Origin: Chloroflexota bacterium
GTDB lineage: Bacteria; Chloroflexota; Dormibacteria; Aeolococcales; Aeolococcaceae
Direction: 5' to 3'
Length of the DNA stretch: 6,457 nucleotides
Assembly (NCBI GenBank): GCA_028287605.1
Contig: JAQBPI010000133.1
Span: forward strand, 1-6,457
The translations under genes were made by a program, and so were the position numbers. The notes beneath the pieces are model-generated. The model was not told the DNA's origin. It did no database searches and saw only the letters and a program-made list of their open reading frames with translations. Below, piece by piece: positions 1 through 6,199 of this stretch. Position 1 is the first letter of the stretch. The number at the start of each line of letters is the position of its first letter.

Positions 1-806
1 TCATGCTGGTCGAGGTCGCCGACCGGCTGGTGCCGCTCGAGGACGAGGCGGTCGGCCCCGAGCTGCAGCGCGCCTTCGAGCGCCGCGGCATCCGCTGCCT
101 GGTCGGCGCCCGCCTCGACCCCGCCTCGGTGCGGCGCGATGACGGCGGCGTCTCGGTGAGCGTCACCGGCGCCGCCGGCGAGGAGCGGCTCGCGGCCGAG
201 GTGCTGCTGGTCGCGGTGGGCCGCCAGGCGAACCTCGACGAGCTGGGCATCGAGGGCACCGCGGTCGCCGTCCACCGCGGGACGGTGCAGGTCGGCCCCA
301 CCATGGCCACCGGCGAGCCCGGCGTCTACGCCGTCGGGGACATGGTGGGCGGGTTCCAGCTCGCCCACAAGGCGATGCACGAGGGGGTGATCGCCGCCGA
401 GGCGATCGCCGGCCGCGACGCGCATCCGCTGCAGCCGCGGCTGGTCCCGCGCACCACCTACTGCACCCCGCAGATCGGCTCGCTGGGGCTCGGGGAGGCC
501 GAGGCACGGGCCGCCGGCCACGACGTCCGCACCGGCGTCTTTCCCTTCCGCGGCAACGGCCGGGCCCTGATCTGGGGCGAGCCCGACGGCTTCTGCAAGG
601 TGGTCGCTGACGCCGTCACCCGGGACGTCCTCGGCGTCCACCTCATCGGCCACGAGGTCACCGAGCTGATCGCCGGCCCCGCCCTCGGCGCCCTCCTCGA
701 GGCCACCCCCTTCGAGCTCTCCCGGGCCGTCGCCCCCCACCCGACCCTGAGCGAGGTGCTGGGGGAGGCCGCACTCGCGCTGAGCGGCGAGGCGATCCAC
801 CTCTGA
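1..806 (+). CDS. lpdA: Dihydrolipoyl dehydrogenase (E3), C-terminal part, 5' end outside window
   Basis: E3 is the FAD-dependent flavoprotein that re-oxidises dihydrolipoamide on E2 with NAD+. The reading frame is open from the left edge (codons in phase with base 3) to a TGA at 804-806, about 267 residues of a usual 450-470. The ATG at base 3 is almost certainly an internal Met, because the text starts inside the NAD-binding domain just before the usual 'VE..DRLLPLED' stretch (here VEVADRLVPLED). Counting from that Met, residues 70-76 (VAVGRQA) and 109-127 (VYAVGDMVGGFQLAHKAMHEG) form the second FAD-contact region. From about 147 the dimerisation domain follows, with TPQIGSLGLGEAEA and the active-site HPTLSE at 246-251, whose His/Glu pair act as the proton relay. 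The redox CxxxxC and first GxGxxG lie upstream and are not visible. In Bacillus the E3 gene lpdV directly precedes bkdAA; here three genes intervene. Family is secure; which 2-oxoacid complex it serves is inferred from neighbourhood. Confidence 0.93.
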   Translation, partial: MLVEVADRLVPLEDEAVGPELQRAFERRGIRCLVGARLDPASVRRDDGGVSVSVTGAAGEERLAAEVLLVAVGRQANLDELGIEGTAVAVHRGTVQVGPTMATGEPGVYAVGDMVGGFQLAHKAMHEGVIAAEAIAGRDAHPLQPRLVPRTTYCTPQIGSLGLGEAEARAAGHDVRTGVFPFRGNGRALIWGEPDGFCKVVADAVTRDVLGVHLIGHEVTELIAGPALGALLEATPFELSRAVAPHPTLSEVLGEAALALSGEAIHL

Positions 807-810
807 CGGT

Positions 811-891
811 GATGTGACGGCGCCATGCGATCCGGCAACCGCACGATGATGTGACGCCCGGCACGCCGGGGGCCTGCGATAGGTTGTGACG
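811..891 (+). repeat. Three direct copies of TGTGACG in the E3-rhomboid gap
   Basis: TGTGACG occurs at 813-819, 850-856 and 885-891, with start-to-start spacings of 37 and 35 bases. The first two copies are extended to GATGTGACG (811-819 and 848-856). The gap between the E3 stop and the rhomboid start is only about 80 bases, so three copies there are noticeable. The third copy overlaps the possible -10 element and the rhomboid start. This could be a set of half-sites for a regulator or chance in a sequence where GTGACG is common; the same hexamer also occurs near 6204 inside a gene. Confidence 0.4.
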
Positions 892-892
892 G
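880..892 (+). promoter_or_regulatory. Possible -10 element and leaderless start for the rhomboid gene
   Basis: TAGGTT at 880-885 fits the TANNNT pattern common for -10 elements in high-GC bacteria. A start point 6-7 bases downstream would fall at the GTG at 892, giving a leaderless message that starts with the GTG. No convincing -35 is visible 16-18 bases upstream. The only Shine-Dalgarno-like bases, AGG at 881-883, are two bases from GTG 886 but eight from GTG 892. Both readings favour 892 slightly over 886. This is inference from pattern only. Confidence 0.3.
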
Positions 893-1728
893 TGTCCAGC
901 CTCTCCGGTGTCTCCCGCCGCCGCCACGCGGCCCGGGGGGCCGCCCAGCTGGGCGCGGCCGCGCTCTCCGTCCCGTCGCGACTCCTGGCCTCGATGCGCG
1001 CCGCCGCCTCCACGTGGACGCTGGTCGCCGCGATGCTCGCGGTCTGGGGCGTGGAGGCGGCGGTCACGGGGCACGTCCTGGCCGGTCGACCGATCGGCCT
1101 GCTCTCGCTGGGTGCGCTGCCGAACGTGAGCGTCGCGGGGCGCGGTGGCAGCAGCGACTGGTGGCGGTACGTCAGCAATGCGCTGCTCCACCAGAGCCCT
1201 CTCCAGCTCGCCGGCAACGCCATCGGCGTGCTGGTGGTCGGCACCATGGTCGAGCGCCTCTACGGCCGCCTGGTGACCCTGGCGACCTTCACCCTCGCCG
1301 CGGTCGCCGCCGGATGCCTCTGGGTCGCCGCCAGCGGCGCCGGCCTGGTTCCGCTGGGGACCTCCACGGTGGGAGCCTCCGCGGGTCTCTGCGGCCTGAT
1401 CGGCCTGCTGGTGATGTTCGGGCGCAGCCCGCACGCGCGTGACCATCCCCGCCAGGCCGCGACGGCCCGGATCCGCGCGCTGGCGGCGACCGGCCTCCTG
1501 CTGATCGGCGGCTCCGCGCTCCCCAGAGTGAACAACCTCGCCCACGCCGCGGGGCTGTGCTGCGGCCTGCTGCTGGGTGGGCCGATCCCACCCCTGCCGG
1601 ACCACGGCGGCCGCCGGCTCCGCCCCGCCGAGCGTGCCCTGCTCTCCCTGGTGGTGACCGTCGCCCTGCTCGCCCTGGCGGTGGCCGGACAGCACCTCGC
1701 CGAGCCGCCGCGGCAACCGGCATGGTGA
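886..1728 (+). CDS. Rhomboid-family intramembrane serine protease
   Basis: A 280-residue membrane protein (from GTG 886; GTG 892 is at least as likely and removes two residues). Rhomboids cleave transmembrane substrates inside the bilayer with a Ser-His dyad. A basic N-terminal tail (residues 1-42, with SRRRHAARG) precedes about seven hydrophobic segments near 44-61, 98-119, 129-150, 161-179, 198-212, 215-233 and 250-268, the '6+1' bacterial layout. The nucleophile is Ser165 in GASAGLCGLIG, and the general base is His220 in NNLAHAAGLCCGLLLG. The HxxxxHxxxN motif of segment 2 reads HQSPLQLAGN (102-111): the first His and the Asn are kept, but the second His, which helps form the oxyanion hole (His150 in E. 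coli GlpG), is Gln107. The Ser-His dyad predicts activity, but the Gln leaves catalytic strength uncertain. An upstream W92-W93-R94 matches the loop-1 region. It starts 79 bases after the E3 stop and converges with the lipoprotein gene 21 bases downstream. Substrate unknown. Confidence 0.9.
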   Translation: MTVSSLSGVSRRRHAARGAAQLGAAALSVPSRLLASMRAAASTWTLVAAMLAVWGVEAAVTGHVLAGRPIGLLSLGALPNVSVAGRGGSSDWWRYVSNALLHQSPLQLAGNAIGVLVVGTMVERLYGRLVTLATFTLAAVAAGCLWVAASGAGLVPLGTSTVGASAGLCGLIGLLVMFGRSPHARDHPRQAATARIRALAATGLLLIGGSALPRVNNLAHAAGLCCGLLLGGPIPPLPDHGGRRLRPAERALLSLVVTVALLALAVAGQHLAEPPRQPAW

Positions 1729-1749
1729 GCGGACGCGGCCGTCGGAGGC

Positions 1750-2931
1750 CTACCCGCAGCTGGTGACGGTCAGCGTGTCCGGCGCATCGGCGAGGCTCAC
1801 GCCGGTGGCCCGGGCGGCGTAGGCGGCCAGGGGGCGCTCCAGGAGCAGGTGGTCGGGGCCGCGGGCGGCGGCGAGGGCGACGCGCATGCAGGCGGTCGCT
1901 CCGCCGGTCCAGGTGACGTAGGCGTCGCCGTGCCACGCGGCGGCCGCCGCCTCGGCGTCGGCGGAGCGGATCGTGCCGGTGGCGGCGGCGTGCTCCAGCA
2001 GCAGGCGCAGGCCCAGCTCGCCCAGCACACCGCGGTCGATCACCGGGCCGGCGGCGGCGGGGGTGGCGACGTGGACGGTGGCCGCGGTGCCGCCGAGGAA
2101 GCGCTGCGGCTCCAGGATCTCCGCGCTGGTGGCGGGCGGGGTGCGAAAGGCGGCGTCGACGCCCGCCTGGCCGCGCACCGTGGCGAGGGCGCGGACGAAG
2201 GTGGCGCCGGCGGTGTAGGGGAAGTGGACGATGGCGGCGAGCGGCGCCGGCGTCTCCCCGCCCACCCCGGTCGCGGCGTCCCGCTCGAGGCGGGCGCGCA
2301 CCCGCTGGGAGGCGGGCAGGGAGGCGAGGTACTCGTCCTCGATGCGCACCGCGTCGCCCTCGACCAGGGCGGAGAAGGCCTGGGCGCGCTCGTCGACGCC
2401 GCTGTCGAGCTGGGGACGGTCGATGCCGAACCACTGGTCCTGGAGGGCGTGGGTGAGCTCGTGCACCAGCACCTCCCGGACGAACGGCGTGGGCGCGGTG
2501 CCGCGCACCAGCAGCGTCCTCGAGGGGGGCTCGTAGAGGCCGACCACGCCCTCCGCCTGGGAGCGGCGGGCGGCGGCGGCGAGGTCGACGCTGCGGGGCA
2601 CCAGCTGGAGGGCGTCGATCTCGGCGGCGAGCGCGGGGTCGATGCCGCCGCCCCCGCTGCGATGCCGGAAGGCCGCGTCGTCGAGCAGGAGCACGCGCAC
2701 CGCGCTCGTGAAGTGCAGCCCGCGGTGCTCCTCGACGAAGCGCTCGGCCTCGGGGACGAAGGCGTCGAGGCTCGGCGGGTCGGCGGGCGTCGGCACCGCC
2801 GTGGGCGGGGGTGCGGCGGTCGCCGGGACGGGGCGCGCCGCGGCCGGAGCGCTCGGGGAGGAGCTGCAGCCCGCCGCGGTCAGGGAGGCGGCGACGGCCA
2901 CCGCCGCGAAGGTTCGAGCCCTACGCGGCAA
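1750..2931 (-). CDS. Predicted lipoprotein with HExxH zinc-metalloprotease motif
   Basis: A 393-residue protein with a TTG start (2929-2931). Its N-terminus is a lipoprotein signal: basic MPRRAR, a hydrophobic stretch to residue 20, and a lipobox-like LTAAGC with Cys22 as the lipidated residue. A Ser/Pro/Ala-rich linker (23-52) follows, so the folded part should sit outside the cytoplasmic membrane. The only in-frame alternative, GTG at codon 11, would destroy the signal, which supports TTG. The core has [14 protein letters not shown] (130-143), then [18 protein letters not shown] (151-168), containing the zinc-binding and catalytic HELTH at 157-161. A likely third zinc ligand is Glu191 in ALVEGDA, the gluzincin arrangement. 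Downstream [10 protein letters not shown] (237-246) and [14 protein letters not shown] (265-278) resemble conserved blocks I recall from uncharacterised [10 protein letters not shown] proteins of Chloroflexota and Actinomycetota. Two Cys (348, 392) may pair. The start overlaps the sigma-factor stop by 11 bases, implying co-transcription and translational coupling. Substrate unknown. Confidence 0.82.
   Translation of the reverse strand: MPRRARTFAAVAVAASLTAAGCSSSPSAPAAARPVPATAAPPPTAVPTPADPPSLDAFVPEAERFVEEHRGLHFTSAVRVLLLDDAAFRHRSGGGGIDPALAAEIDALQLVPRSVDLAAAARRSQAEGVVGLYEPPSRTLLVRGTAPTPFVREVLVHELTHALQDQWFGIDRPQLDSGVDERAQAFSALVEGDAVRIEDEYLASLPASQRVRARLERDAATGVGGETPAPLAAIVHFPYTAGATFVRALATVRGQAGVDAAFRTPPATSAEILEPQRFLGGTAATVHVATPAAAGPVIDRGVLGELGLRLLLEHAAATGTIRSADAEAAAAAWHGDAYVTWTGGATACMRVALAAARGPDHLLLERPLAAYAARATGVSLADAPDTLTVTSCG
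2921..2931 (-). other. 11-base overlap joining the sigma and metalloprotease genes
   Basis: The sigma gene ends with TAG at 2923-2921, and the lipoprotein starts at TTG 2931-2929 in another frame, so the two share 11 bases. Upstream of the TTG there is only a weak GAG about five bases away. A weak start codon, weak ribosome site and overlap suggest that the protease is translated by ribosomes finishing the sigma gene. That would make its level follow that of the sigma factor. Confidence 0.75.
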
Positions 2932-3943
2932 GATCTCGCAGGATCGCGGCGAGCGACGGGCGGCGCAGCCGGCGCAGCGCGGTGGTCTCGATCTGCCGTG
3001 CGCGCTCGCGGGTGACGCCGAGGCGCCGGCCCACCTCCTCGAGGGTGCGCTGGTGGTCGTCGACCAGGCCGAAGCGGAGCTGGATGACGCGCCGCTCCCG
3101 AGGGGTCAGCGCCGTGAGGATGGTCTCGATCTCGCTGCGCACCACGCCGGCGGCGACTGTCCTCTCCGGGCCCGGAGAGGCGTCCTCGACGAGGTCGCCG
3201 AGCCGGCCGCCGTCCTCCTCGCCGATGGGGAGGTCGAGGGACACCGGCTCGCGGGCCGCGGACCGCAGCGCGCGCACCTGGTCGACGCGCATCCCCGCCG
3301 CCGAGGCGACCTCCTCCTCGGTGGGCTCGCGGCCGAGCTCCTGGGTCAGGGTGCGGGTGATGCGCAGCACCTGCCCGTGGCGCTCGCCCACGTGCACGGG
3401 GAGCCGGATGGTGCGGGACTTGTCGGCGACCGCCCGGCTGATCGCCTGGCGGATCCACCACGTGGCGTAGGTCGAGAACTTGAAGCCGCACCGGTAGTCG
3501 AACTTCTCGACCGCGCGCATCAGCCCGATGTTGCCCTCCTGGAGGAGGTCGAGCAGGGGTAGGCCGGAGGTGGAGTAGCGGCGGGCGACCGAGACCACCA
3601 GGCGCAGGTTGGCCTCGATGAGGTGGCGCCGGGCCTGCTGCGAGCCGGCCTCGATCTGCATGGCCAGCTCGACCTCCTCGGCGGCGGTGAGCAGGCGGAC
3701 CGTGCCGATCTCGTTGAGGTAGGCGCGCACCGGGTCGTCGAGGCCGGCGGTGAGTCGCGCCTCGCGGAGGTCGTCCGCGTCGGCGTCGAGGATCAGGGCG
3801 TCGCCGTCGCCGGTGGCACCGTGTGGGGGACCCTCGACGGCCCAGGGGTCGGCGGGCACGCCGGAGAGGCTCAGCAGCTCGGCCGGCTCGGCACCGGTGC
3901 CGCCCTGGTCGTCATCGAGCATCAAGGGGGGTTGAGTCCTCAT
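2921..3943 (-). CDS. Sigma-70 family RNA polymerase sigma factor, primary-like (group 1/2)
   Basis: This protein directs RNA polymerase to promoters. From ATG 3943 it has 340 residues. An acidic N-terminal stretch of about 65 residues is followed by region 1.2 ([18 protein letters not shown], from about 69). Region 2 (112-168) includes [20 protein letters not shown] and [13 protein letters not shown], with the paired Trp used in promoter melting. Region 3 (from about 176) begins SRTIRLPVH and includes the sigma-finger block [11 protein letters not shown] (about 234-244). Region 4 has [15 protein letters not shown] (279-293) and the -35-reading helix-turn-helix [20 protein letters not shown] (300-319). 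The Thr of the usual WWIRQAIT is Ser. [10 protein letters not shown] after RLPVH departs from the MVETINKL form of RpoD, so a group 2 (alternative) factor is as likely as the housekeeping one. Start is uncertain: GTG 4006 opens the frame, ATG 3922 is another option; codon use becomes gene-like only from about 3922, and none of the three has a good ribosome site. It is divergent from the bkd operon and overlaps the following protease gene. Confidence 0.95.
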   Translation of the reverse strand: MRTQPPLMLDDDQGGTGAEPAELLSLSGVPADPWAVEGPPHGATGDGDALILDADADDLREARLTAGLDDPVRAYLNEIGTVRLLTAAEEVELAMQIEAGSQQARRHLIEANLRLVVSVARRYSTSGLPLLDLLQEGNIGLMRAVEKFDYRCGFKFSTYATWWIRQAISRAVADKSRTIRLPVHVGERHGQVLRITRTLTQELGREPTEEEVASAAGMRVDQVRALRSAAREPVSLDLPIGEEDGGRLGDLVEDASPGPERTVAAGVVRSEIETILTALTPRERRVIQLRFGLVDDHQRTLEEVGRRLGVTRERARQIETTALRRLRRPSLAAILRDLAA

Positions 3944-4002
3944 GGAATGAAGCGTGGAGCCTCTGCGTAAAGTTCCCGTTTGCTCGCGCTCGCGGCGAGC
4001 CC

Positions 4003-4024
4003 GCACGGGAGGGATACCCCGTGC
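4003..4024. repeat. Perfect 7-bp inverted repeat, GCACGGG-N8-CCCGTGC
   Basis: GCACGGG at 4003-4009 and CCCGTGC at 4018-4024 are exact reverse complements, separated by eight bases. As DNA it could be an operator in the divergent region. As RNA on the plus strand it would form a hairpin that encloses the strong Shine-Dalgarno-like GGGAGGG (4007-4013) and includes the GTG at 4021, which is in frame with E1 alpha. Perfect short GC palindromes are not rare in such GC-rich DNA. Confidence 0.5.
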
Positions 4025-4065
4025 CCGTGGGCCATAAACCCGCCCGGCCGACGGTGGAAACCGCC

Positions 4066-4091
4066 CAGGCGCCCCGCTCTGCGCCTGTTTT
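4066..4091 (+). terminator. Terminator-like hairpin plus TTTT upstream of the bkd operon
   Basis: CAGGCGC (4066-4072) and GCGCCTG (4081-4087) are exact reverse complements with an eight-base loop, followed directly by TTTT (4088-4091). On the plus strand this is a short GC-rich stem followed by a run of U, the form of an intrinsic terminator. No plus-strand gene ends just upstream; the neighbour is the divergent sigma gene. It would therefore act on a leader transcript of the bkd operon if transcription starts upstream of it, or stop antisense reading. The U run is short, so strength is doubtful. Confidence 0.35.
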
Positions 4092-4196
4092 CGCCCCCGG
4101 CGCCGTTCTTGCGGTCAAGATCCTCAGCGTGGTGACAACGAGGGGTTTCGAGGATGATGCTGTCCCTGTGCAGGGGCCAGAGGCCTCCACACCCTT

Positions 4197-4212
4197 GGGA
4201 GACGACGACGTG
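4197..4212 (+). promoter_or_regulatory. Ribosome binding site that decides the E1 alpha start
   Basis: GGGAG at 4197-4201 lies eight bases before the GTG at 4210, which is a near-ideal spacing. The ATG at 4219, in the same frame, is 17 bases from it and has no site of its own, so GTG 4210 is preferred. Confidence 0.55.
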
Positions 4213-5214
4213 GCTGTGATGAGACCGGAGACCTCCCCGGGGTCGGACCTCGACGCCGAGCTGCTCCTGACGATGTACCGGCACATGGTCCGGGCGCGCG
4301 TCCTCGACGAGCGGATGTGGGTGCTGAACCGCCAGGGCCGGGCGCCCTTCGTGATCTCCTGCCAGGGGCACGAGGCCGCCCAGGTGGGGATGGCGATGGC
4401 GCTGAGGCCGGGCTACGACTGGATCGCCCCCTACTACCGCGACCTCGCCCTCACCCTGGTCCTGGGGATGACCCCGCGCGACCACCTCCTCGCCCTGCTC
4501 GCGCGTGCCGCCGACCCCAACAGCGGCGGCCGGCAGATGCCCGCCCACTACGGCTACCGCCCCCTGAACATCATCACCGGCGGCTCGCCGGTGGCCACCC
4601 AGGTGCTCCACGCCGCCGGTGCCGCGCTGGCCAGCCGGGTGCGCGGCGAGGACGCGGTCGCCTACACATCGCTCGGCGAGGGCAGCACCAGCGAGGGCGA
4701 CTTCCACGAGGGGCTGAACTTCGCCGCGGTGCACCAGCTGCCGCTGATCTGCGTGGTCGAGAACAACGGCTTCGCCATCAGCGTCCCCTGGTCGAAGCAG
4801 GGCCACACCAAGGACGTCGCCGACCGCGCCCTCGGCTACGGCATGCCGGGCGTCATCGTCGACGGCCTCGACCCGGTGGCCTCCTACCACGCGATGACCG
4901 AGGCCGTGGCACGGGCGCGGCGCGGTGAGGGCCCCACCCTCATCGAGGCCAAGGTGGCCCGGCTCACCCCGCACAGCTCGGACGACGACGACCGCCCGTA
5001 CAAGACCCGCGAGGCGGTCGCCGAGGAGAAGGCCCAGGACTGCGTGCTCCGCTTCCGCCGGGTGCTCGAGCAGCGCGGCGTGCTCTCCCCGGGCGACGCC
5101 GAGGAGGTCCGCGCCCAGTGCATGCGCGAGGTCGACCGCGCCCAGGAGGAGGCCGAGAACTCGCCCCTGCCCTCCCCCGAGTCGCTCCACCTCCACGTCT
5201 ACGGGGACCAGTGA
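4210..5214 (+). CDS. bkdAA: Branched-chain 2-oxoacid dehydrogenase E1 component, alpha subunit
   Basis: With E1 beta this subunit decarboxylates 2-oxoisovalerate and related acids using thiamine diphosphate and passes the acyl group to lipoyl-E2. From GTG 4210 it has 334 residues, like the Bacillus BkdAA/BfmBAA proteins. Visible markers are YYRDL (75-79) at the cofactor site, GGRQMPAHYG (106-115), the ThDP/Mg motif from GEGSTSEGDF (156-165) to ENNGFAISVP (184-193), and the phosphorylation-loop equivalent TPHSSDDDD (253-261) with conserved His255. The segments GGRQMP...TGGSPVATQV, RALGYGMPGV and RRGEGPTLIEA resemble the Bacillus branched-chain enzyme as I recall it more than pyruvate dehydrogenase E1 alpha, so a branched-chain substrate is favoured. 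Other starts are ATG 4219 and GTG 4021; the latter has a strong ribosome site but would add 63 residues with non-gene-like codon use. E1 beta follows after one base. Confidence 0.93.
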   Translation: MAVMRPETSPGSDLDAELLLTMYRHMVRARVLDERMWVLNRQGRAPFVISCQGHEAAQVGMAMALRPGYDWIAPYYRDLALTLVLGMTPRDHLLALLARAADPNSGGRQMPAHYGYRPLNIITGGSPVATQVLHAAGAALASRVRGEDAVAYTSLGEGSTSEGDFHEGLNFAAVHQLPLICVVENNGFAISVPWSKQGHTKDVADRALGYGMPGVIVDGLDPVASYHAMTEAVARARRGEGPTLIEAKVARLTPHSSDDDDRPYKTREAVAEEKAQDCVLRFRRVLEQRGVLSPGDAEEVRAQCMREVDRAQEEAENSPLPSPESLHLHVYGDQ

Positions 5215-5215
5215 C

Positions 5216-6199
5216 ATGGCGATCAGGACCTACATCGAGGCGATCCGCGAGGGGATGCGCGACGAGATGCGCCGCGACCCCCGGGTGATCGTCCTGGGCG
5301 AGGACGTCGGCGTGAAGGGCGGGGTCTTCAAGGCGACCGACGGTCTCCACGCCGAGTTCGGGGAGATGCGCGTCATCGACACCCCGCTCGCCGAGTCGGC
5401 GATCGTCGGGGTGGCGATCGGCGCCGCCATCAACGGCCTGCGGCCGATCGCCGAGATCCAGTTCCAGGACTTCATCCTGCCCGCCGTCGACCAGATCATC
5501 AGCGAGGCGGCGAAGATCCGCTACCGGAGCAACAACGGCTTCAGCGTGCCCATGGTGGTGCGCGCCCCCTTCGGCGGCGGCGTCCACGGCGCCCTGTACC
5601 ACTCCCAGTCGCTGGAGGCGATGTTCTGCCATATCCCCGGGCTCAAGGTGGTGGTGCCGAGCACCCCGCAGGACGCCAAGGGGCTGCTGCGCGCCGCCAT
5701 CCGCGACCCCGACCCGGTGCTCTTCTTCGAGCACAAGCGCTGCTACCGGCTGATCCGCGGCGAGGTGCCCGACGGCGAGTACACGGTGCCGCTGGGGTGC
5801 GCCGAGGTGCGCCGCGAGGGCCGGGACATCGCCGTGTTCACCTACGGCCTGATGACCCACTTCTGCATGGAGGCCGCGGAGTCGCTGGCCCGCGACGGCT
5901 TCGCGTGCGAGGTGGTCGACCTGCGCAGCCTGCGCCCGCTCGACCGGGCGGCGATCGTGGCGAGCGCGCGGAAGTGCGGCAAGGTGCTCTGCGTCCAGGA
6001 GGCCAACCTCGCGGTGAGCGTGATGTCCGAGGTGGCCGCAATCGTCGCCGAGGACTGCTTCGAGTACCTTGACGCTCCAGTGCGGCGGCTGGGCGGGCCG
6101 GAGGTGCCCGGCGTCCCCTTCTCGCCGCCTCTGGAGGAGGCCTACATGCTCAACACCACGAAGATCGAGGCGGCGCTGCGCGAGCTGGCGGCCTACTGA
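5216..6199 (+). CDS. bkdAB: Branched-chain 2-oxoacid dehydrogenase E1 component, beta subunit
   Basis: A 327-residue protein, full length for the family, and partner of E1 alpha in the heterotetrameric thiamine-diphosphate enzyme. The N-terminal pyrimidine-binding domain carries LGEDVGVKGGVF (27-38) and DTPLAE (55-60), where Glu60 activates the cofactor. Then come GLRPIAEIQFQDFILPA (74-90), the potassium/cofactor-proximal SEAAKIRYRSN (96-106), and GALYHSQSLEA (125-135) with the active-site His129. PSTPQDAKGLL (148-158) and DPDPVLFFEHK (164-174) follow. The C-terminal transketolase domain starts near 190, with FTYG (208-211), VVDLRSLRPLD (233-243) and LGGPEVPGVPFSPPLEEAY (292-310). Start ATG 5216 lies one base after the E1 alpha stop, with GGGGA at 5203-5207 eight bases upstream. 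The ORF remains open further upstream, but this is only the antiphase of E1 alpha. No key residue is missing. Confidence 0.96.
   Translation: MAIRTYIEAIREGMRDEMRRDPRVIVLGEDVGVKGGVFKATDGLHAEFGEMRVIDTPLAESAIVGVAIGAAINGLRPIAEIQFQDFILPAVDQIISEAAKIRYRSNNGFSVPMVVRAPFGGGVHGALYHSQSLEAMFCHIPGLKVVVPSTPQDAKGLLRAAIRDPDPVLFFEHKRCYRLIRGEVPDGEYTVPLGCAEVRREGRDIAVFTYGLMTHFCMEAAESLARDGFACEVVDLRSLRPLDRAAIVASARKCGKVLCVQEANLAVSVMSEVAAIVAEDCFEYLDAPVRRLGGPEVPGVPFSPPLEEAYMLNTTKIEAALRELAAY

Larger units (their letters stand above)
3944..4209. promoter_or_regulatory. Divergent control region between sigma factor and bkd operon
   Basis: About 266 bases separate the favoured starts of the two divergent transcription units. 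The region is distinctly less GC-rich than the genes: it holds A/T-containing patches around 3966-3982, 4034-4038, 4057-4060 and 4088-4092. Reading 4021-4209 in the E1 alpha frame, about 17 of 63 codons end in A or T, against very few inside the gene, so it is probably not coding. It contains two inverted repeats listed separately. A weak promoter-like pair for the bkd operon is GTGACA (4132-4137) and GATGCT (4156-4161), 18 bases apart. I see no convincing promoter for the sigma gene, although one must lie here. Confidence 0.6.

Noticed and set aside
811..891. TGTGA as CRP half-sites
   Set aside because: The copies are direct repeats, with no TCACA partner at the 6-base spacing a CRP site needs.
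1729..1750. GGCC-N6-GGCC at 1737-1750 as a shared terminator for the convergent genes
   Set aside because: A four-base stem with no T run on either strand is too weak to call; termination there may rely on Rho.
1289..2434. Minus-strand open frame (381 codons) over the rhomboid and lipoprotein genes
   Set aside because: It is Arg/Pro-rich and low in complexity, out of frame with the real lipoprotein gene and antisense to the rhomboid.
1849..3015. Long plus-strand open frame (388 codons) opposite the lipoprotein gene
   Set aside because: Its product is Gly/Arg/Ala-rich with no recognisable motif, and the opposite strand encodes a clear signal peptide and HELTH protease. GC-rich genes commonly leave such antisense frames open.
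3966..3977. GGAACTTT (minus strand) as an ECF-type -35 for the sigma gene
   Set aside because: No matching -10 is visible 16-18 bases downstream, so one short match is not enough.
3954..4037. Possible 28-codon leader peptide (GTG to TAA) on the plus strand before the bkd operon
   Set aside because: It has no ribosome site, no run of Val/Leu/Ile codons expected of a branched-chain attenuator, and no conserved look.
3823..4209. Extension of the E1 alpha frame back to an ATG at 3823
   Set aside because: It runs antisense through the start of the sigma gene and encodes Arg/Gly/Ala-rich text unlike any E1 alpha N-terminus.
4254..4928. Alternative assignment of E1 alpha/beta as pyruvate dehydrogenase
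   Set aside because: The GGRQMP, SSPV/GSPVATQV, GYGMPGV and PHSSDDDD segments resemble Bacillus BkdAA more closely; it is not fully excluded without an alignment.
3940..5217. Minus-strand open frame (425 codons) opposite E1 alpha
   Set aside because: It mirrors E1 alpha codons; the plus strand has all family motifs, and this frame shows none.
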